Counted from the stretch's first letter, positions 17,516-27,755 are shown. The stretch: 64,000 nucleotides of DNA from Chlorobiaceae bacterium (GCA_013334925.1 JAAXWP010000002.1:83410-147409), one strand, 5' to 3'. A program made the numbers and translations. The notes: a model not told the origin generated them from the sequence alone.

Positions 17516-19066
17516 ATGTCTAAAAAACTGATCTTCGTCCTGGCAGGAATATTCCTGATTCTGGGTGTCACATTCGGAGGTGACCTGTTTGCATATACGA
17601 ATCCTGATCCATCCGGTGCACATGTAGGCGCTACGGCAGATATCACTGCAGCCAAGGCTGGTACACCGACCGCCACAGAAATCACTGATCAGATCGGCAA
17701 GAACAAGGTGGCAATAAACATGGTGTGGGTGCTTCTCACCGGTTTTCTTGTCATGTTCATGCAGGCTGGCTTCGCCATGGTGGAAGCAGGACTCACTCGT
17801 GCAAAAAACGCAGCACACACCATGTCCATGAACATGATGATCTATCCGATCGGCATGCTCGGCTTTTTTATCAGCGGTTTCGCGCTCATGTTTGGCGGTA
17901 TCGGAACCCTGGGTCTGCTTGGCGGCTACGAGGGACTTAACCAGGAGTTCACGATCAACCTGTTCGGTCACACGTTGGGTCTTTTCGGTATGAAGGGCTT
18001 TTTCCTGAGTGGGGTCTATGATGTTGGCGTATTCACGCTTTTCCTCTTTCAGATGGTCTTCATGGATACGACAGCCACTATTCCGACCGGATCGATGGCT
18101 GAGCGCTGGAAGTTCTCTGCTTTCGTCGTTTATGGTCTTTTCCTCGGAACGATCATCTATCCTCTGTACGGCAACTGGGTCTGGGGCGGCGGATGGCTGG
18201 CCACGCTCGGAACAAACTTCGGGCTTGGTCACGGACATGTGGACTTCGCAGGTTCTTCGGTCGTTCATATGACCGGTGGCGTGCTGGCACTGGTCGGCGC
18301 AATCATCATCGGCCCAAGGATTGGCAAATACAACAAAGACGGCTCACCTAACGCCATCCCTGGCCACAACATTCCGATGGCGATTGTCGGAGCCTTCATC
18401 CTTGCTTTTGGATGGTTCGGTTTCAACCCCGGGTCCACCCTTGCCGGTACCGACCTTCGCATCAGTGTGGTCGCGGTCAACACCATGATCGCATCGGCAA
18501 CCGGAGCCATGGCCTCGATGCTCTACATGTGGTGGTTCAAAACAAAAAAACCCGACCCGACGATGATGATCAACGGCTTGCTTGCTGGTCTCGTTGCCAT
18601 CACGGCACCATCGGCATTCGTGAATGTACAGGCCGCGGCCCTGATCGGTCTTATCTCAGGCGTACTGGTGATCGAAGCTGCGTTCTTTATCGAAAAGGTG
18701 CTGAAAATCGACGACCCGGTAGGCGCTGTGGCGGTTCACGGTGTCAACGGTGCCTGGGGTTGCATTGCCCTCGGCCTCTTCGCCGATGGAACTTATGGTG
18801 ATGGCTGGAACGGTGTTCCTGGTACCGTGACTGGTTTGTTCTATGGCAATCCCGGCCAGTTCGTCGCCGAGCTTATCGGAGTCGCAACAAACATCGTGTA
18901 CGTCGGCATCATCGGGTTCACCGTATTCAAGCTGATCGACATCACCATGGGTAACCGCGTCAGCGCACAGGACGAACTCGATGGACTGGACATCCCTGAA
19001 ATGGGTGTCGAAGGTTATTGCGGAATCAAGCTGGACAAGAACTCTGAAACTCCGTTGTCGAAATAA
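17516..19066 (+). CDS. amtB: Ammonium transporter
   Basis: A 516-residue Amt/Rh-type channel with a cleavable N-terminal signal (residues 1-25) and eleven transmembrane helices. Typical signatures include 'MVWVLLTGFLVMFMQAGFAMVEAGLTRAKNAAHTM', 'DFAGSSVVHMTGG' with the first pore His, and 'GAVAVHGVNGAWGCIALGLF' with the second. The C-terminal tail 'DELDGLDIPEMGVEGYCG' is the P-II binding segment. It imports ammonium and is gated by the P-II protein encoded upstream. A strong terminator follows. Confidence 0.95.
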   Translation: MSKKLIFVLAGIFLILGVTFGGDLFAYTNPDPSGAHVGATADITAAKAGTPTATEITDQIGKNKVAINMVWVLLTGFLVMFMQAGFAMVEAGLTRAKNAAHTMSMNMMIYPIGMLGFFISGFALMFGGIGTLGLLGGYEGLNQEFTINLFGHTLGLFGMKGFFLSGVYDVGVFTLFLFQMVFMDTTATIPTGSMAERWKFSAFVVYGLFLGTIIYPLYGNWVWGGGWLATLGTNFGLGHGHVDFAGSSVVHMTGGVLALVGAIIIGPRIGKYNKDGSPNAIPGHNIPMAIVGAFILAFGWFGFNPGSTLAGTDLRISVVAVNTMIASATGAMASMLYMWWFKTKKPDPTMMINGLLAGLVAITAPSAFVNVQAAALIGLISGVLVIEAAFFIEKVLKIDDPVGAVAVHGVNGAWGCIALGLFADGTYGDGWNGVPGTVTGLFYGNPGQFVAELIGVATNIVYVGIIGFTVFKLIDITMGNRVSAQDELDGLDIPEMGVEGYCGIKLDKNSETPLSK

Positions 19067-19085
19067 TCGATTCACTGCATACCTG

Positions 19086-19116
19086 ACAAACCGCCCGAAC
19101 CACGGGCGGTTTGTTT
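19086..19116 (+). terminator. Rho-independent terminator after amtB
   Basis: ACAAACCGCCCG (19086-19097) and CGGGCGGTTTGT (19103-19114) form a perfect 12-bp stem with a five-base loop, 20 bases after the amtB stop, followed by TT. The stem is GC-rich at the top and the right arm ends in a T-rich tail, as expected for a terminator. Confidence 0.9.
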
Positions 19117-19164
19117 GATGGCCTCCAAACAATCAATAATCCGACCAACTAACGAAACGAGACT

Positions 19165-19914
19165 ATGGTACTTGATCTGGCAGGATATGAACAAAAAACC
19201 CGTAATGCGATACGCGCTTTCTGGGGCAATCAGGAGGCCATTTGTGCAAACCAGCCAGATGCACAGGAAAACCAGCCGGTGACATGGCGCAACTACCGGC
19301 CAGGCAAGAACATGGATGGGTTTCTGGATCTGATCATCGATATCGTCGAGGCCAATGGTCTCAAAGATGCGGAAATTCACCGGAAAAGCGGCATGCTGAC
19401 TCTTCCGGGTTTTTTTCGACCAACCAAGTTCTGGGACCTCCTGGTCATCCATAAAGGTCAGCTGATTGCGGCTATCGAGCTGAAAAGCCAGATCGGACCT
19501 TCGTTCGGCAATAATTTCAACAGCAGGATCGAACAAACCGTAGGAAATGCATATGATTTCTGGGCCGCATACCGGGAAGGCCTGTTCGGCAGCCAACCCC
19601 GTCCCTTCATCGGATGGCTTATCGTAGTCGAAGACGCGCCTGAATCCCACGCTTCGATCAAAGACAAATCGCTGCATTTCCCGATAAACGATGAGTTCAG
19701 AAACGTCTCCTATCTCAGGAGGTATGATCTTTTCTGTCAGAAACTCATGCGGGAACAGCTGTTCACCGCAGCCGCCGTCATTTCAAGCCCGAAAGAAGCG
19801 ATCTCCAGCGGGGAGTTCTCTTCGGTCACCCCGATGACCAGCCTGAAAGCCTTCATCACCGCACTTGCCACCCATATGACCAATGAAGCCCACCGAATGA
19901 GCGAGATTGCTTAG
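19165..19914 (+). CDS. PaeR7I/XhoI-type restriction endonuclease
   Basis: A 249-residue protein strongly resembling the PaeR7I/XhoI family, which cuts CTCGAG. Shared features are 'MVLDLAGYEQ' at the N-terminus, 'GKNMDGFLDLIIDIVEANGLKDAEI', 'TLPGFFRPTKFWDLLV' and 'AAIELKSQIGPSFGNNFNSRIEQ'. The PD-(D/E)xK centre is intact, with D91, E105 and K107. No DNA methyltransferase gene lies on either side: amtB is upstream and a SnoaL-like gene downstream. The protective enzyme must be elsewhere, or this enzyme is silent or differs in specificity. It probably arrived by transfer. Confidence 0.85.
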   Translation: MVLDLAGYEQKTRNAIRAFWGNQEAICANQPDAQENQPVTWRNYRPGKNMDGFLDLIIDIVEANGLKDAEIHRKSGMLTLPGFFRPTKFWDLLVIHKGQLIAAIELKSQIGPSFGNNFNSRIEQTVGNAYDFWAAYREGLFGSQPRPFIGWLIVVEDAPESHASIKDKSLHFPINDEFRNVSYLRRYDLFCQKLMREQLFTAAAVISSPKEAISSGEFSSVTPMTSLKAFITALATHMTNEAHRMSEIA

Positions 19915-20114
19915 AGAGCGGCTCGAAACATTAAGGACACAGCATTGGTTGTGTATTAATAAGCCGGCTTTTGCAAGTCGCAGGAAAATTCAAGGAGAAA
20001 GACCCGGCATCCTGAATGGAGGGCGACATCTGAAAAAAACCTGCCAGACGAATGATCGATACCTTTGGCGAACAGAGTAACCGGTAGCCTTCAATAATCG
20101 ACAGAACAGCATTC

Positions 20115-20468
20115 ATGGACTCCAGAGAACTGATCGACCGTTATCGCGCAGCCTGGACCGATGGTGATTTCACTGCTGCACGAAACTGCCTTGCTGATGA
20201 TCTCGATTTCAAAGGCAGCATTGATACCTTCTCGAACGCCGATGATTTCATCGAAGCCCTTAAACGATTTATGCAGATAGTCCGGAAAGTAACCCCTCTG
20301 CAGAACTGTTATGACGATGATGGCGGCGCACAGCTGTACGACTGCCATACGGACACCCCTGCCGGCGTAATACGCACAGCTGAGTTTTTCAGGGTATCTG
20401 GTGACAGAATCACTTCAATCCGCCTTGTCTTCGATGCCACGCTTCTGCGCGCATCCATGACATCGTGA
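20115..20468 (+). CDS. SnoaL-like (NTF2 fold) protein
   Basis: A 117-residue protein with the SnoaL/NTF2 cone-shaped fold pattern: 'ELIDRYRAAWTDGDFTAARNCLADDLDFKGSIDTFSNADDFIEALKRF' followed by strands ending 'FFRVSGDRITSIRLVFDATLL'. Family members are small hydrolases, isomerases or ligand-binding proteins and cannot be assigned further from sequence. The gene stands alone, about 200 bases after the restriction gene and 136 bases before the SulP gene. Confidence 0.75.
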   Translation: MDSRELIDRYRAAWTDGDFTAARNCLADDLDFKGSIDTFSNADDFIEALKRFMQIVRKVTPLQNCYDDDGGAQLYDCHTDTPAGVIRTAEFFRVSGDRITSIRLVFDATLLRASMTS

Positions 20469-20604
20469 AGCCGCTTCAAATTCCTGCTATCTCATTGAAA
20501 ATCCATAAAAAACAATAGATTACAGTTCAAGAGACCGCTTCGTACGACAACGGCACCCTTGCCAGGGAGCCGCCGTTCCTTCATATCCATGTTCTGTACT
20601 GGCC

Positions 20605-22308
20605 ATGTTCAAACCAAAACTGTTCACGGTTCTTCCTGAGCTCGACAGGAATCAGCTCTCGAAGGACATCGTTTCAGGCATTCTTGTCGGTATTGTCGCC
20701 CTGCCGCTTGCCATTGCGTTCGCCATCGCATCGGGCGTATCGCCAGAGAAAGGCCTTATCAGCGCTGTCATCGGCGGCTTTCTCATCTCATTCCTTGGCG
20801 GAAGCAGGGTACAGATCGGCGGCCCTACCGGAGCCTTTATCGTCATCCTGTATGGCATCGTCGAACGCTATGGAGTCAACGGTCTCATGATCGCGACCAT
20901 CATGGCCGGAGTCATTCTCATCATCATGGGTTTTGCCCAGTTCGGCTCCCTGATCAAGTTCATTCCGTATCCCGTCATCGTGGGATTCACGAGCGGAATA
21001 GCCATCATCATTTTCTCGAGCGAGATCAAAGACTTTTTCGGTCTCGACATTCCGAAGGTACCCGCAGAGTTCATCGAAAAATGGGTAGCCTATGCAACAG
21101 CGCTGCCGACGACGAAACCGGCAACCCTGCTGACCGGGATGACAGCCCTCCTGATCATCATTTTCTGGCCAAAAATCTCGAAAAAAATTCCGGGGCCATT
21201 GGTCGCGCTGGTGGTTACAACCGCCGGTGTCCATCTCCTGCACCTCGATGTCGATACCATCGCCTCGCGGTTCGGCGACATTCCGTCGACGTTACCAGCC
21301 CCGACATTTCCAACTTTTGATTTTGCGACCGTACGGAACCTGATCATGCCAGCTACGACCATAGCCATGCTCGGAGCAATCGAGGCCCTGCTTTCGGCAG
21401 TCGTCGCTGACGGCATGATCGGTGGCCGCCACAAATCGAATATGGAACTGATCGCACAGGGCGTAGCGAACATAGCTTCACCACTCTTTGGTGGCATACC
21501 GGTAACCGGTGCCATCGCACGGACCGCGACAAATGTGAAAAATGGCGGAAGAACGCCGATTGCAGGTTTAGTTCATGCGGTCACCCTGCTCTTCATCATG
21601 CTGCTTTTCGGCCCATGGGCCAGACTCATCCCTATGCCGACGCTCGCCGCCATCCTTATTGTCGTGGCATGGAACATGAGCGAGCACCATGTGTTCCGTC
21701 AGCTGCTCAAGAGCCCCAGAAGCGATGTCCTGGTACTGCTCACCACCTTTGGCCTGACGGTTCTTTTCGACCTGACCATCGCTATCGAGGTCGGCATGCT
21801 GCTTTCGGTGATCCTCTTCATGCAGCGCATGGCAAGCCTTGCCAACGTAGGAGTCATTACCGGTGAGCTCAAGGATGAAGAGGAGACTGAAGATCCGAAT
21901 ACCATCGTCACCAGAACCATTCCTCCTGGAGTTGAGGTGTTCGAAATCAGCGGACCGTTTTTCTTTGGTGCCGCATCGAAATTCAAGGATGCCATGCATA
22001 TTGTCGGCAAGGCACCGGCAATTCGCATCATCAGGATGCGCAAAGTCCTGACCATCGATGCGACGGGGTTGAACATGATGCAGGAGCTGCTTAACGACAG
22101 CAAAAAAACCGGCACGACACTGATCCTTTCGGGAGTGCATGTACAGCCGCTCTTCGCCATGCAGCAATATGGTCTTGCTGATGCCGTGGGAGAAGAGAAC
22201 ATATTCGGTAACATCGACGATGCGCTTGATCGCGCCAGGGAGCTGCTTGGACGTCCCCGTCAGGGACGCCCCAAAGAGTTCGTTCCGACTGTCCGACGGG
22301 AATCATAA
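20605..22308 (+). CDS. SulP-family anion transporter with STAS domain
   Basis: A 567-residue transporter with about 12-14 membrane segments (residues 20-410) and a C-terminal STAS domain (about 445-540). Motifs include '[31 protein letters not shown]', '[14 protein letters not shown]' and '[52 protein letters not shown]'. The STAS part has '[17 protein letters not shown]'. SulP members carry sulfate, bicarbonate or other anions. In a sulfur-oxidising or autotrophic host both sulfate export/import and bicarbonate uptake are reasonable, and sequence alone does not decide. Confidence 0.9.
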   Translation: MFKPKLFTVLPELDRNQLSKDIVSGILVGIVALPLAIAFAIASGVSPEKGLISAVIGGFLISFLGGSRVQIGGPTGAFIVILYGIVERYGVNGLMIATIMAGVILIIMGFAQFGSLIKFIPYPVIVGFTSGIAIIIFSSEIKDFFGLDIPKVPAEFIEKWVAYATALPTTKPATLLTGMTALLIIIFWPKISKKIPGPLVALVVTTAGVHLLHLDVDTIASRFGDIPSTLPAPTFPTFDFATVRNLIMPATTIAMLGAIEALLSAVVADGMIGGRHKSNMELIAQGVANIASPLFGGIPVTGAIARTATNVKNGGRTPIAGLVHAVTLLFIMLLFGPWARLIPMPTLAAILIVVAWNMSEHHVFRQLLKSPRSDVLVLLTTFGLTVLFDLTIAIEVGMLLSVILFMQRMASLANVGVITGELKDEEETEDPNTIVTRTIPPGVEVFEISGPFFFGAASKFKDAMHIVGKAPAIRIIRMRKVLTIDATGLNMMQELLNDSKKTGTTLILSGVHVQPLFAMQQYGLADAVGEENIFGNIDDALDRARELLGRPRQGRPKEFVPTVRRES

Positions 22309-22623
22309 TAAAAAAAGAGTGGATTCAGCGTCAAATCGATATAGCTGTAAACCACAAATATCAGTATTGTCGCAAAAATAATGTAGCTTTTATTTGCGCT
22401 GTTTTACTGCAACCTCGTCAGTAAGCACGAGCTGCGGAATTATTGCTCCGGCGTCAGACATATCAATCATTTTCAGCACCATGTGCCCGCTGCGGTCACG
22501 CTTCTCACGGCTTATCGTGAGAAAAATGACAGATCCTGAAACATATGTGTCTTTAAGATTCTTTGTTCGCTGAAGAAATAACCCTGGTATTGAAGGTATA
22601 CTATCCGACTGAATACGGTACCG
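22309..22623. other. Intergenic region, possible gene remnant on minus strand
   Basis: Between the SulP gene and the histidine kinase. On the minus strand a frame ending in TAA at 22390-22392 stays open for over 200 bases and reads '...RSGHMVLKMIDMSDAG...', but it has no start codon with a ribosome-binding site and runs into the kinase gene. It may be a decayed gene or chance. A short inverted repeat CTTCTCACG/CGTGAGAA is at about 22501-22524. Confidence 0.3.
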
Positions 22624-25600
22624 ATGCTCACGAACAACTCCCGAACGACCGGCGGCAAGGACGAGGTTTCGATTCTCAATCTGCTCGAATCTCTTGCCGA
22701 TGCGGCATTGCTGATAAGGCCGGAAGGTATCATTCTTGATGCCAACTCACTGTTCTCTTCGAAATTCGGCAGACAACCTGACCAGTGCAAGGATCTCAAC
22801 ATCTATGACCTGATCACCAACGACCTGAAAGCACCTCAGCTTGCAGATACGTTTCGCATTAAATGCTCCGTCGTGCTTGATTCGGGACAACGCCTGGTCT
22901 TCGAAGACAGCTCGAACATCCTGAAAATTTCCATAAGTCCGGTAAGAACTGACGATAGCCGGCTCTCAAGCCTTTTCATATTGCTTCAGGACATCTCGGA
23001 ACAAAAACAGGCTGAACGGACCCTGCAGAAAGAGCGGGACCTGAAATCGGCATTGCTCGACTCCATTCCCTGCTCGGCAACCATCCTGGATTCAAATCTC
23101 CGTCTTGCCGCCTGGAACAGATATGCGCAGGAACTTGTATTCAGCAGCTCTTCACACCATCAGCCGAAAGCAAGCACCACAGATTTTTTCGATCCTGGAG
23201 ACATGGAGGCACTCAGGGAAAAATATCAGAACACCTTGCTGACCGGAAGCGACGACCTCTGTGAAATACCGGTCAAACCGCCGGGCAGCAGGCACCCCCT
23301 CTGGTTGCTGGTTCGGTCAAAACGCATTTTCATCGACAACAACCCATGCGTCGTCTCCATCGGCATCGACATCTCCGAACGGAAACAGCTCGAGCAGGAG
23401 TTGCTGGAAAGCAAGCTGAAATATGGTTACGCACTCGATGCCGCCCACTCAGGCATCTGGGAATGGATCATCGCAACCGACGAGGTGATCTGGTCAGAAC
23501 AGATATGGGGACTCTATGGACTCACCCCCAACAGCAGGCAACTGGACAGCAAGCTTTGCCTGAATGTCATCCATCCTGAGGATCGTGACCGGGTAAGTGA
23601 GTTGTACAGACAGTCCGCAAGCCGACAGGAAACGGTATCCGTCGAGTACAGGACGTTGCATCCTGATGGCACGATCCACTGGCTGATCTCCCATGGCATC
23701 CCCTTGCGAGATGCCAACAAAAATGAATGTCGGTATATCGGTACAATTATCGACATCACCGAACGAAAACAGATTGAACTCGAGCTGCTTGAAAGCAAAC
23801 GGAAACTGACGTTCGCTCTCGAGGCGACAAACACCGGTGTATGGGAGTGGGATATCAAGGCCGACAAGGTCATCTGGACCGACAGCATATGGAAACTTTA
23901 CGGGCTTCAACCCGGCAGCATGCAACTGAGCCACGGCCTGTGTGAAACCAATATCCACCCGGGTGACCGTGACCTTGCGTTCCGGCGTGTCATGTCTGCC
24001 GTGGACAGCTGCACCGATATCAATGTCGAATATCGTGTCATCCACCAAGACGGTTCGATCCATTGGCTGCTGTGCCGAGGCGTCCCCATTCCTGTTGCAG
24101 ATGGCGAGACGGCCTGCTATATCGGAACGGTTTCAGATGTTACCGGGCAAAAAAACCTGGAGGCGGCGCAGAGGAAAATCCAGGCAAAGTTCAACTTCAT
24201 CCTCGAAAAAAGCCATCTTGGCGTCTGGGACCTGAACCTGTCGACAGGAAAAATCAAACGAACGCCTGAGCATGCACGCATTTTCGGATACGACAACGCA
24301 GACGTCGACTGGACGATAGAGGTATTCTTCGAACATTTAATACCCGAAGACCGTGAACGTATCGGTATCGCAGTCAAACAAGCCCTGGCAGCCCGGCAGA
24401 ACGACACATTCGAATGCCGGATACGCACCGCAAACGGAGAGATCCGCTGGATCTGGGTCTTCGGGGCCTTCGAGAACGAACGGAATGGCAAGACGGGACA
24501 TGTATCCGGTATCGTTCAGGACATCACCGAACGAAAGCGAACGGAGCTGTTGCTTAAAGAGAGTGAACTGAAATTCAGGAACATTTTCGAGTTCTCCCCT
24601 GTAGGCATCGGGATCGTTGACATTGCCAACCGCAGCGTTTTCGATGTGAACGCATCCTGGCTGCGCATTTTCGGCTGCACAAAACAGGAGGTCATCGGAC
24701 GGGATTTGAACAACATCGGCATCGACATCCATGAGGAAGACCGGGAAGACATCACCACGACGCTCCGATCGCAGGCCAAGATCCTGAACAAACGGCTTCA
24801 GCTTCGCAAAAAAAACGGCGATTTGCTGAACATTCTCTTTTCCGCCGAATTCATCACCCTGAACGATGTTTCACGATTGCTGGTGATGGTGAGCGACGTC
24901 ACCATACAGGAACTGCAACAGGCGAACATTTCACAGCTCGAGCAGGCCGTCGCCGAGCGAACCATACAGCTCCAGCAGGAGGTCGATCGTCTCCAACGCT
25001 TCCTGAACATGATTTCTCATGAATACCGTACGCCATTGGCAATAATCAGAGGAAATCTGGACCTCATCGACCTGAAGCAACAGATCGGAGACTTTTCGAA
25101 TACGCGCGAATTGCTTAAAATCAAACGAGCGATCGACCGTCTCGTTGAGGTGATGGAGGTGTCGATTCATGAGAGTCGCATCCTTGAATCGAGACAGACG
25201 AAACCCATGATGCCTATACGAATACATCCCCTTGTCTCTTCGCAACTGGATGCATTCCGCGCCATGTGGCCCGAACGTCTTCTCGATTTTTCCGACAGTA
25301 TGGACAATGCCGAAATATTCGGTGAACCGGCACAACTCAAGATTGCACTGTTCAACCTTCTGGATAACGCGAGAAAATATTCTCCTCCAGAATCACCAAT
25401 AGCGATGCAAGGCTGCATCGAAGATCGCGAAGTCGTCATCACCATACGAAATCGTGGAGAACATATCACGAACGCCCAGGGAGAGTCCTATTTCGAAAAA
25501 TACCGGCGAGGCAGCAATACCGCCAACACTGCAGGAGCCGGTCTCGGACTTTGGCTTGTCAGGGATATCGTAAGCCAGCACCATGGCCGGGTGACCCTGA

Positions 25601-25677
25601 CCGGCGACGGATCATTCATAGAGGCCAGTATGAGACTCCCCCTCGCCGATGAACAACGATCATCTGTCGAGGCATGA
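22624..25677 (+). CDS. Multi-PAS sensor histidine kinase (soluble)
   Basis: A 1017-residue kinase with no clear membrane segment. About six PAS/PAC units fill residues 15-765. Units three and four ('LESKLKYGYALDAAHSGIWEW' and 'LESKRKLTFALEATNTGVWEW') are close copies, showing internal duplication. A coiled-coil (765-790) leads to the HisKA box 'FLNMISHEYRTPLAIIRG' with His799. The HATPase domain has N-box 'ALFNLLDNARKYSPP' and G-box 'GAGLGLWLV'. The stop codon overlaps the start of the OmpR-type regulator (ATGA), so the two are translationally coupled partners. It probably senses cytosolic redox, light or ligand cues; the signal is unknown. Confidence 0.9.
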   Translation: MLTNNSRTTGGKDEVSILNLLESLADAALLIRPEGIILDANSLFSSKFGRQPDQCKDLNIYDLITNDLKAPQLADTFRIKCSVVLDSGQRLVFEDSSNILKISISPVRTDDSRLSSLFILLQDISEQKQAERTLQKERDLKSALLDSIPCSATILDSNLRLAAWNRYAQELVFSSSSHHQPKASTTDFFDPGDMEALREKYQNTLLTGSDDLCEIPVKPPGSRHPLWLLVRSKRIFIDNNPCVVSIGIDISERKQLEQELLESKLKYGYALDAAHSGIWEWIIATDEVIWSEQIWGLYGLTPNSRQLDSKLCLNVIHPEDRDRVSELYRQSASRQETVSVEYRTLHPDGTIHWLISHGIPLRDANKNECRYIGTIIDITERKQIELELLESKRKLTFALEATNTGVWEWDIKADKVIWTDSIWKLYGLQPGSMQLSHGLCETNIHPGDRDLAFRRVMSAVDSCTDINVEYRVIHQDGSIHWLLCRGVPIPVADGETACYIGTVSDVTGQKNLEAAQRKIQAKFNFILEKSHLGVWDLNLSTGKIKRTPEHARIFGYDNADVDWTIEVFFEHLIPEDRERIGIAVKQALAARQNDTFECRIRTANGEIRWIWVFGAFENERNGKTGHVSGIVQDITERKRTELLLKESELKFRNIFEFSPVGIGIVDIANRSVFDVNASWLRIFGCTKQEVIGRDLNNIGIDIHEEDREDITTTLRSQAKILNKRLQLRKKNGDLLNILFSAEFITLNDVSRLLVMVSDVTIQELQQANISQLEQAVAERTIQLQQEVDRLQRFLNMISHEYRTPLAIIRGNLDLIDLKQQIGDFSNTRELLKIKRAIDRLVEVMEVSIHESRILESRQTKPMMPIRIHPLVSSQLDAFRAMWPERLLDFSDSMDNAEIFGEPAQLKIALFNLLDNARKYSPPESPIAMQGCIEDREVVITIRNRGEHITNAQGESYFEKYRRGSNTANTAGAGLGLWLVRDIVSQHHGRVTLTGDGSFIEASMRLPLADEQRSSVEA

Positions 25678-26474
25678 CAATCGATAGTTCACCAGCCACA
25701 ACACGGTCTGGAAATCCACTAACTGTAAGCATATCAGGTATATTGCACATGACGGACGATAAAAAAATCATAGTTGTCGAAGATGATCGCGATTTCCGGG
25801 AGAGCATGGTCGAGTACCTTGCCCTTGCCGGTTTCGATGTCACTGGTGTTTCATCGGCACTGGATTTTTACCAGAGTATCGCTCGGGAACAATACGTTCT
25901 CGTCATTCTCGATATTGGCCTGCCGGATCAGAACGGCTTCGTGCTTGCAGAGTACATCAGAAAAAATACCAACATGCGCATCGTCATGCTGACGGCGCAA
26001 TCTTCTCTGGACAGCAAGGTCACCGCCTATCGATCGGGTGCAGACATGTACCTGGTCAAGCCGATCGATTTCTCGGAACTGGCCGCATCCCTGCAAAGCG
26101 TACTTGGACGACTCGACACCATCAACCAGACAGGCAGGGAAAAACCATCGGCAGCAGTGAACCTTCAGCAAGCGGCTACCTGGAAACTTCTGTGTCATGA
26201 TCATCTTCTGATTACCCCTCGGGGAAGCCAGGTGGCGCTGACCGCAAAAGAGTTCGATCTTCTCGAAAAACTGGCATCATATCCCAACATGGTCGTCGAA
26301 CGTCAGAACCTCCTGAAAGCCCTGGTCTATGAGAATGACGATTTCGGCAACCGTGCGCTTGACGCTCTGATTCATCGCCTTCGCCGGAAAAAAGATGAAC
26401 TGGACGACCGGATACCCATCAAGACATTTCATGGTTCGGGGTACAGCTTTTCGGCTCCCATCGTCATCGAATGA
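25674..26474 (+). CDS. OmpR-type response regulator
   Basis: Receiver plus winged-helix regulator, 266 residues from the ATG that overlaps the kinase stop, or 241 from the ATG at 25749 (MTDDKKIIVVEDD). The second start gives the usual family length; the first fits translational coupling. Receiver residues are intact: 'VVEDD', phospho-Asp in 'LVILDIGLP', 'MLTAQ' and 'YLVKPID'. The DNA-binding domain is 'LTAKEFDLLEKLASYPNMVVERQNLL...NRALDALIHRLRRKKDE'. The partner is the multi-PAS kinase upstream. No target is visible. Confidence 0.9.
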   Translation: MTIDSSPATTRSGNPLTVSISGILHMTDDKKIIVVEDDRDFRESMVEYLALAGFDVTGVSSALDFYQSIAREQYVLVILDIGLPDQNGFVLAEYIRKNTNMRIVMLTAQSSLDSKVTAYRSGADMYLVKPIDFSELAASLQSVLGRLDTINQTGREKPSAAVNLQQAATWKLLCHDHLLITPRGSQVALTAKEFDLLEKLASYPNMVVERQNLLKALVYENDDFGNRALDALIHRLRRKKDELDDRIPIKTFHGSGYSFSAPIVIE

Positions 26475-26625
26475 GCAGGTAGTATCCTCCCTGACAAACG
26501 TTGTGCCGTGATTGTCTTGCAGCCTCCTCATGACACAACGGAGCGTCGGTGTTCTGATCGAGCCCCGGAAACCCGAACACGGTTTCTCCTGAATCGAAGG
26601 TCAACCCCCAAACCGGAGAACAATC

Positions 26626-26991
26626 ATGTCAAAAGCAGCCCTTTCCATTCGCTGGTTTGCCGTATATCTCTTTCTGCTGGGAGCTTCGCTCATGATGTTT
26701 CCGAACCTCATGCTCTCCATATTCGCGTTTCCCGGAACAACCGAAGTCTGGATCAGGGTCGCCGGCGTCCTGGTCTTCAATATCGGGCTCTACTACCGGG
26801 CGGCAGCTCCGGCTGAACAGCGCTCTTTTTTCCTGGCCACCATCTTCGCACGATCATTCGTGCTCATCGCCTTCACCGCCTTCGTCATCCTCGGTTATGC
26901 CAGACCGATGCTCATCGCTATTGGCTCCATCGATTTCGCAGGTGCGATCTGGACCCTGACCGCACTCAGGAACCGAAGTCCTGCTGCATGA
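26626..26991 (+). CDS. Small four-helix membrane protein
   Basis: A 121-residue hydrophobic protein with four predicted helices (about 10-30, 42-60, 68-90 and 93-112) and few charged residues. No family name is recognised with certainty; it has the look of small DUF4345/DoxX-like membrane proteins. It stands alone between the OmpR-type regulator and the exported protein at 27242. The start has a GGAG-type site ('CGGAGAACAATC' before ATG). Confidence 0.6.
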   Translation: MSKAALSIRWFAVYLFLLGASLMMFPNLMLSIFAFPGTTEVWIRVAGVLVFNIGLYYRAAAPAEQRSFFLATIFARSFVLIAFTAFVILGYARPMLIAIGSIDFAGAIWTLTALRNRSPAA

Positions 26992-27167
26992 CCAGCTGAT
27001 ATCTATCTGAACGCCACGTCACACCACACAACTGCCACACTGTCGACCATATCGTCGAACAATCGACGGTCCGGTCGAAGAATCAGGCACTCACCATCTA
27101 CTTAACAAGCTCGCCATATTCAGTTAACTGTTTTAATCAGATAGGGTTACAACTCAAGCCCCCGACA

Positions 27168-27183
27168 TGGAATGATTCTTGCA
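27168..27183 (+). promoter_or_regulatory. Sigma-54 (-24/-12) promoter
   Basis: TGGAATGATTCTTGCA: GG at 27169-27170 and GC at 27181-27182 with exactly ten bases between, matching the TGG-N9-TTGCA sigma-54 pattern. It lies about 60 bases upstream of the start of the exported protein at 27242. Confidence 0.6.
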
Positions 27184-27241
27184 GAATTAACGACGCACGA
27201 TTACCTGCAACCTTCACGAATCGAACTTCAGGGAGATTGTC

Positions 27242-27595
27242 ATGAACACACCTCTTCGGATCATGTTATTTGCAACGCTTATAAGCGCCCTTGCTCCAAC
27301 CTGTCAGCTTCTGGCTCGTGGGGGAGGAGGTATGGGTGGAGGCATGGGAGCCGGAAGCGGTTACGGTTCAATGAACCGTTACGGCAACACGGCTCAAGGC
27401 ATGGAGCTTAACGGCAACGGACGACGGGCAACAGATACGGATGGCGACGGTGTCGTCAATGGACAGGATCCGGACTACGTCCGTCCACAGGATGGAACCG
27501 GTCGCGGCGCAACCGATTATCAGGGATCCGGCACAGGATCGAGATTGCTCGATGGCACCGGACCTCATGGTAAACCTGCACCGGCAGCACCTTAA
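27242..27595 (+). CDS. Small exported Gly/Asp-rich protein with 'QDPDY' signature
   Basis: A 117-residue protein with a signal peptide (residues 1-25), a Gly-rich segment ('GGGGMGGGMGAGSGYGS') and one calcium-loop-like stretch 'DTDGDGVVNGQDPDYVRPQDGTG' near residues 64-86. It ends with 'LLDGTGPHGK'. The D-x-D-G-D-G pattern is that of thrombospondin-type-3 or EF-hand loops, which bind calcium outside the cell. The same signature is in 31473-31787. The family has no function known to me. A -24/-12 promoter precedes it and the two-component sigma-54 system follows. Confidence 0.75.
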   Translation: MNTPLRIMLFATLISALAPTCQLLARGGGGMGGGMGAGSGYGSMNRYGNTAQGMELNGNGRRATDTDGDGVVNGQDPDYVRPQDGTGRGATDYQGSGTGSRLLDGTGPHGKPAPAAP

Positions 27596-27755
27596 GCATA
27601 TTCCTGTCATCGGATTGAGCTGGCGGCTGCAGGGGAAAACGCTCCTTCCTGCCGTCGCTGGCTTACCGTTTTTTATTCACCTATGATGCACGGCGTGAAT
27701 AATCGCTTACATCTTCGGCATTTACCTATATTTTGCTGACAAGCTCTTTCGGATC

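Noticed and set aside
22390..22620. A minus-strand open frame between the SulP and kinase genes
   Set aside because: It lacks a supported start codon and runs into the kinase gene; kept only as a possible remnant in the intergenic entry.
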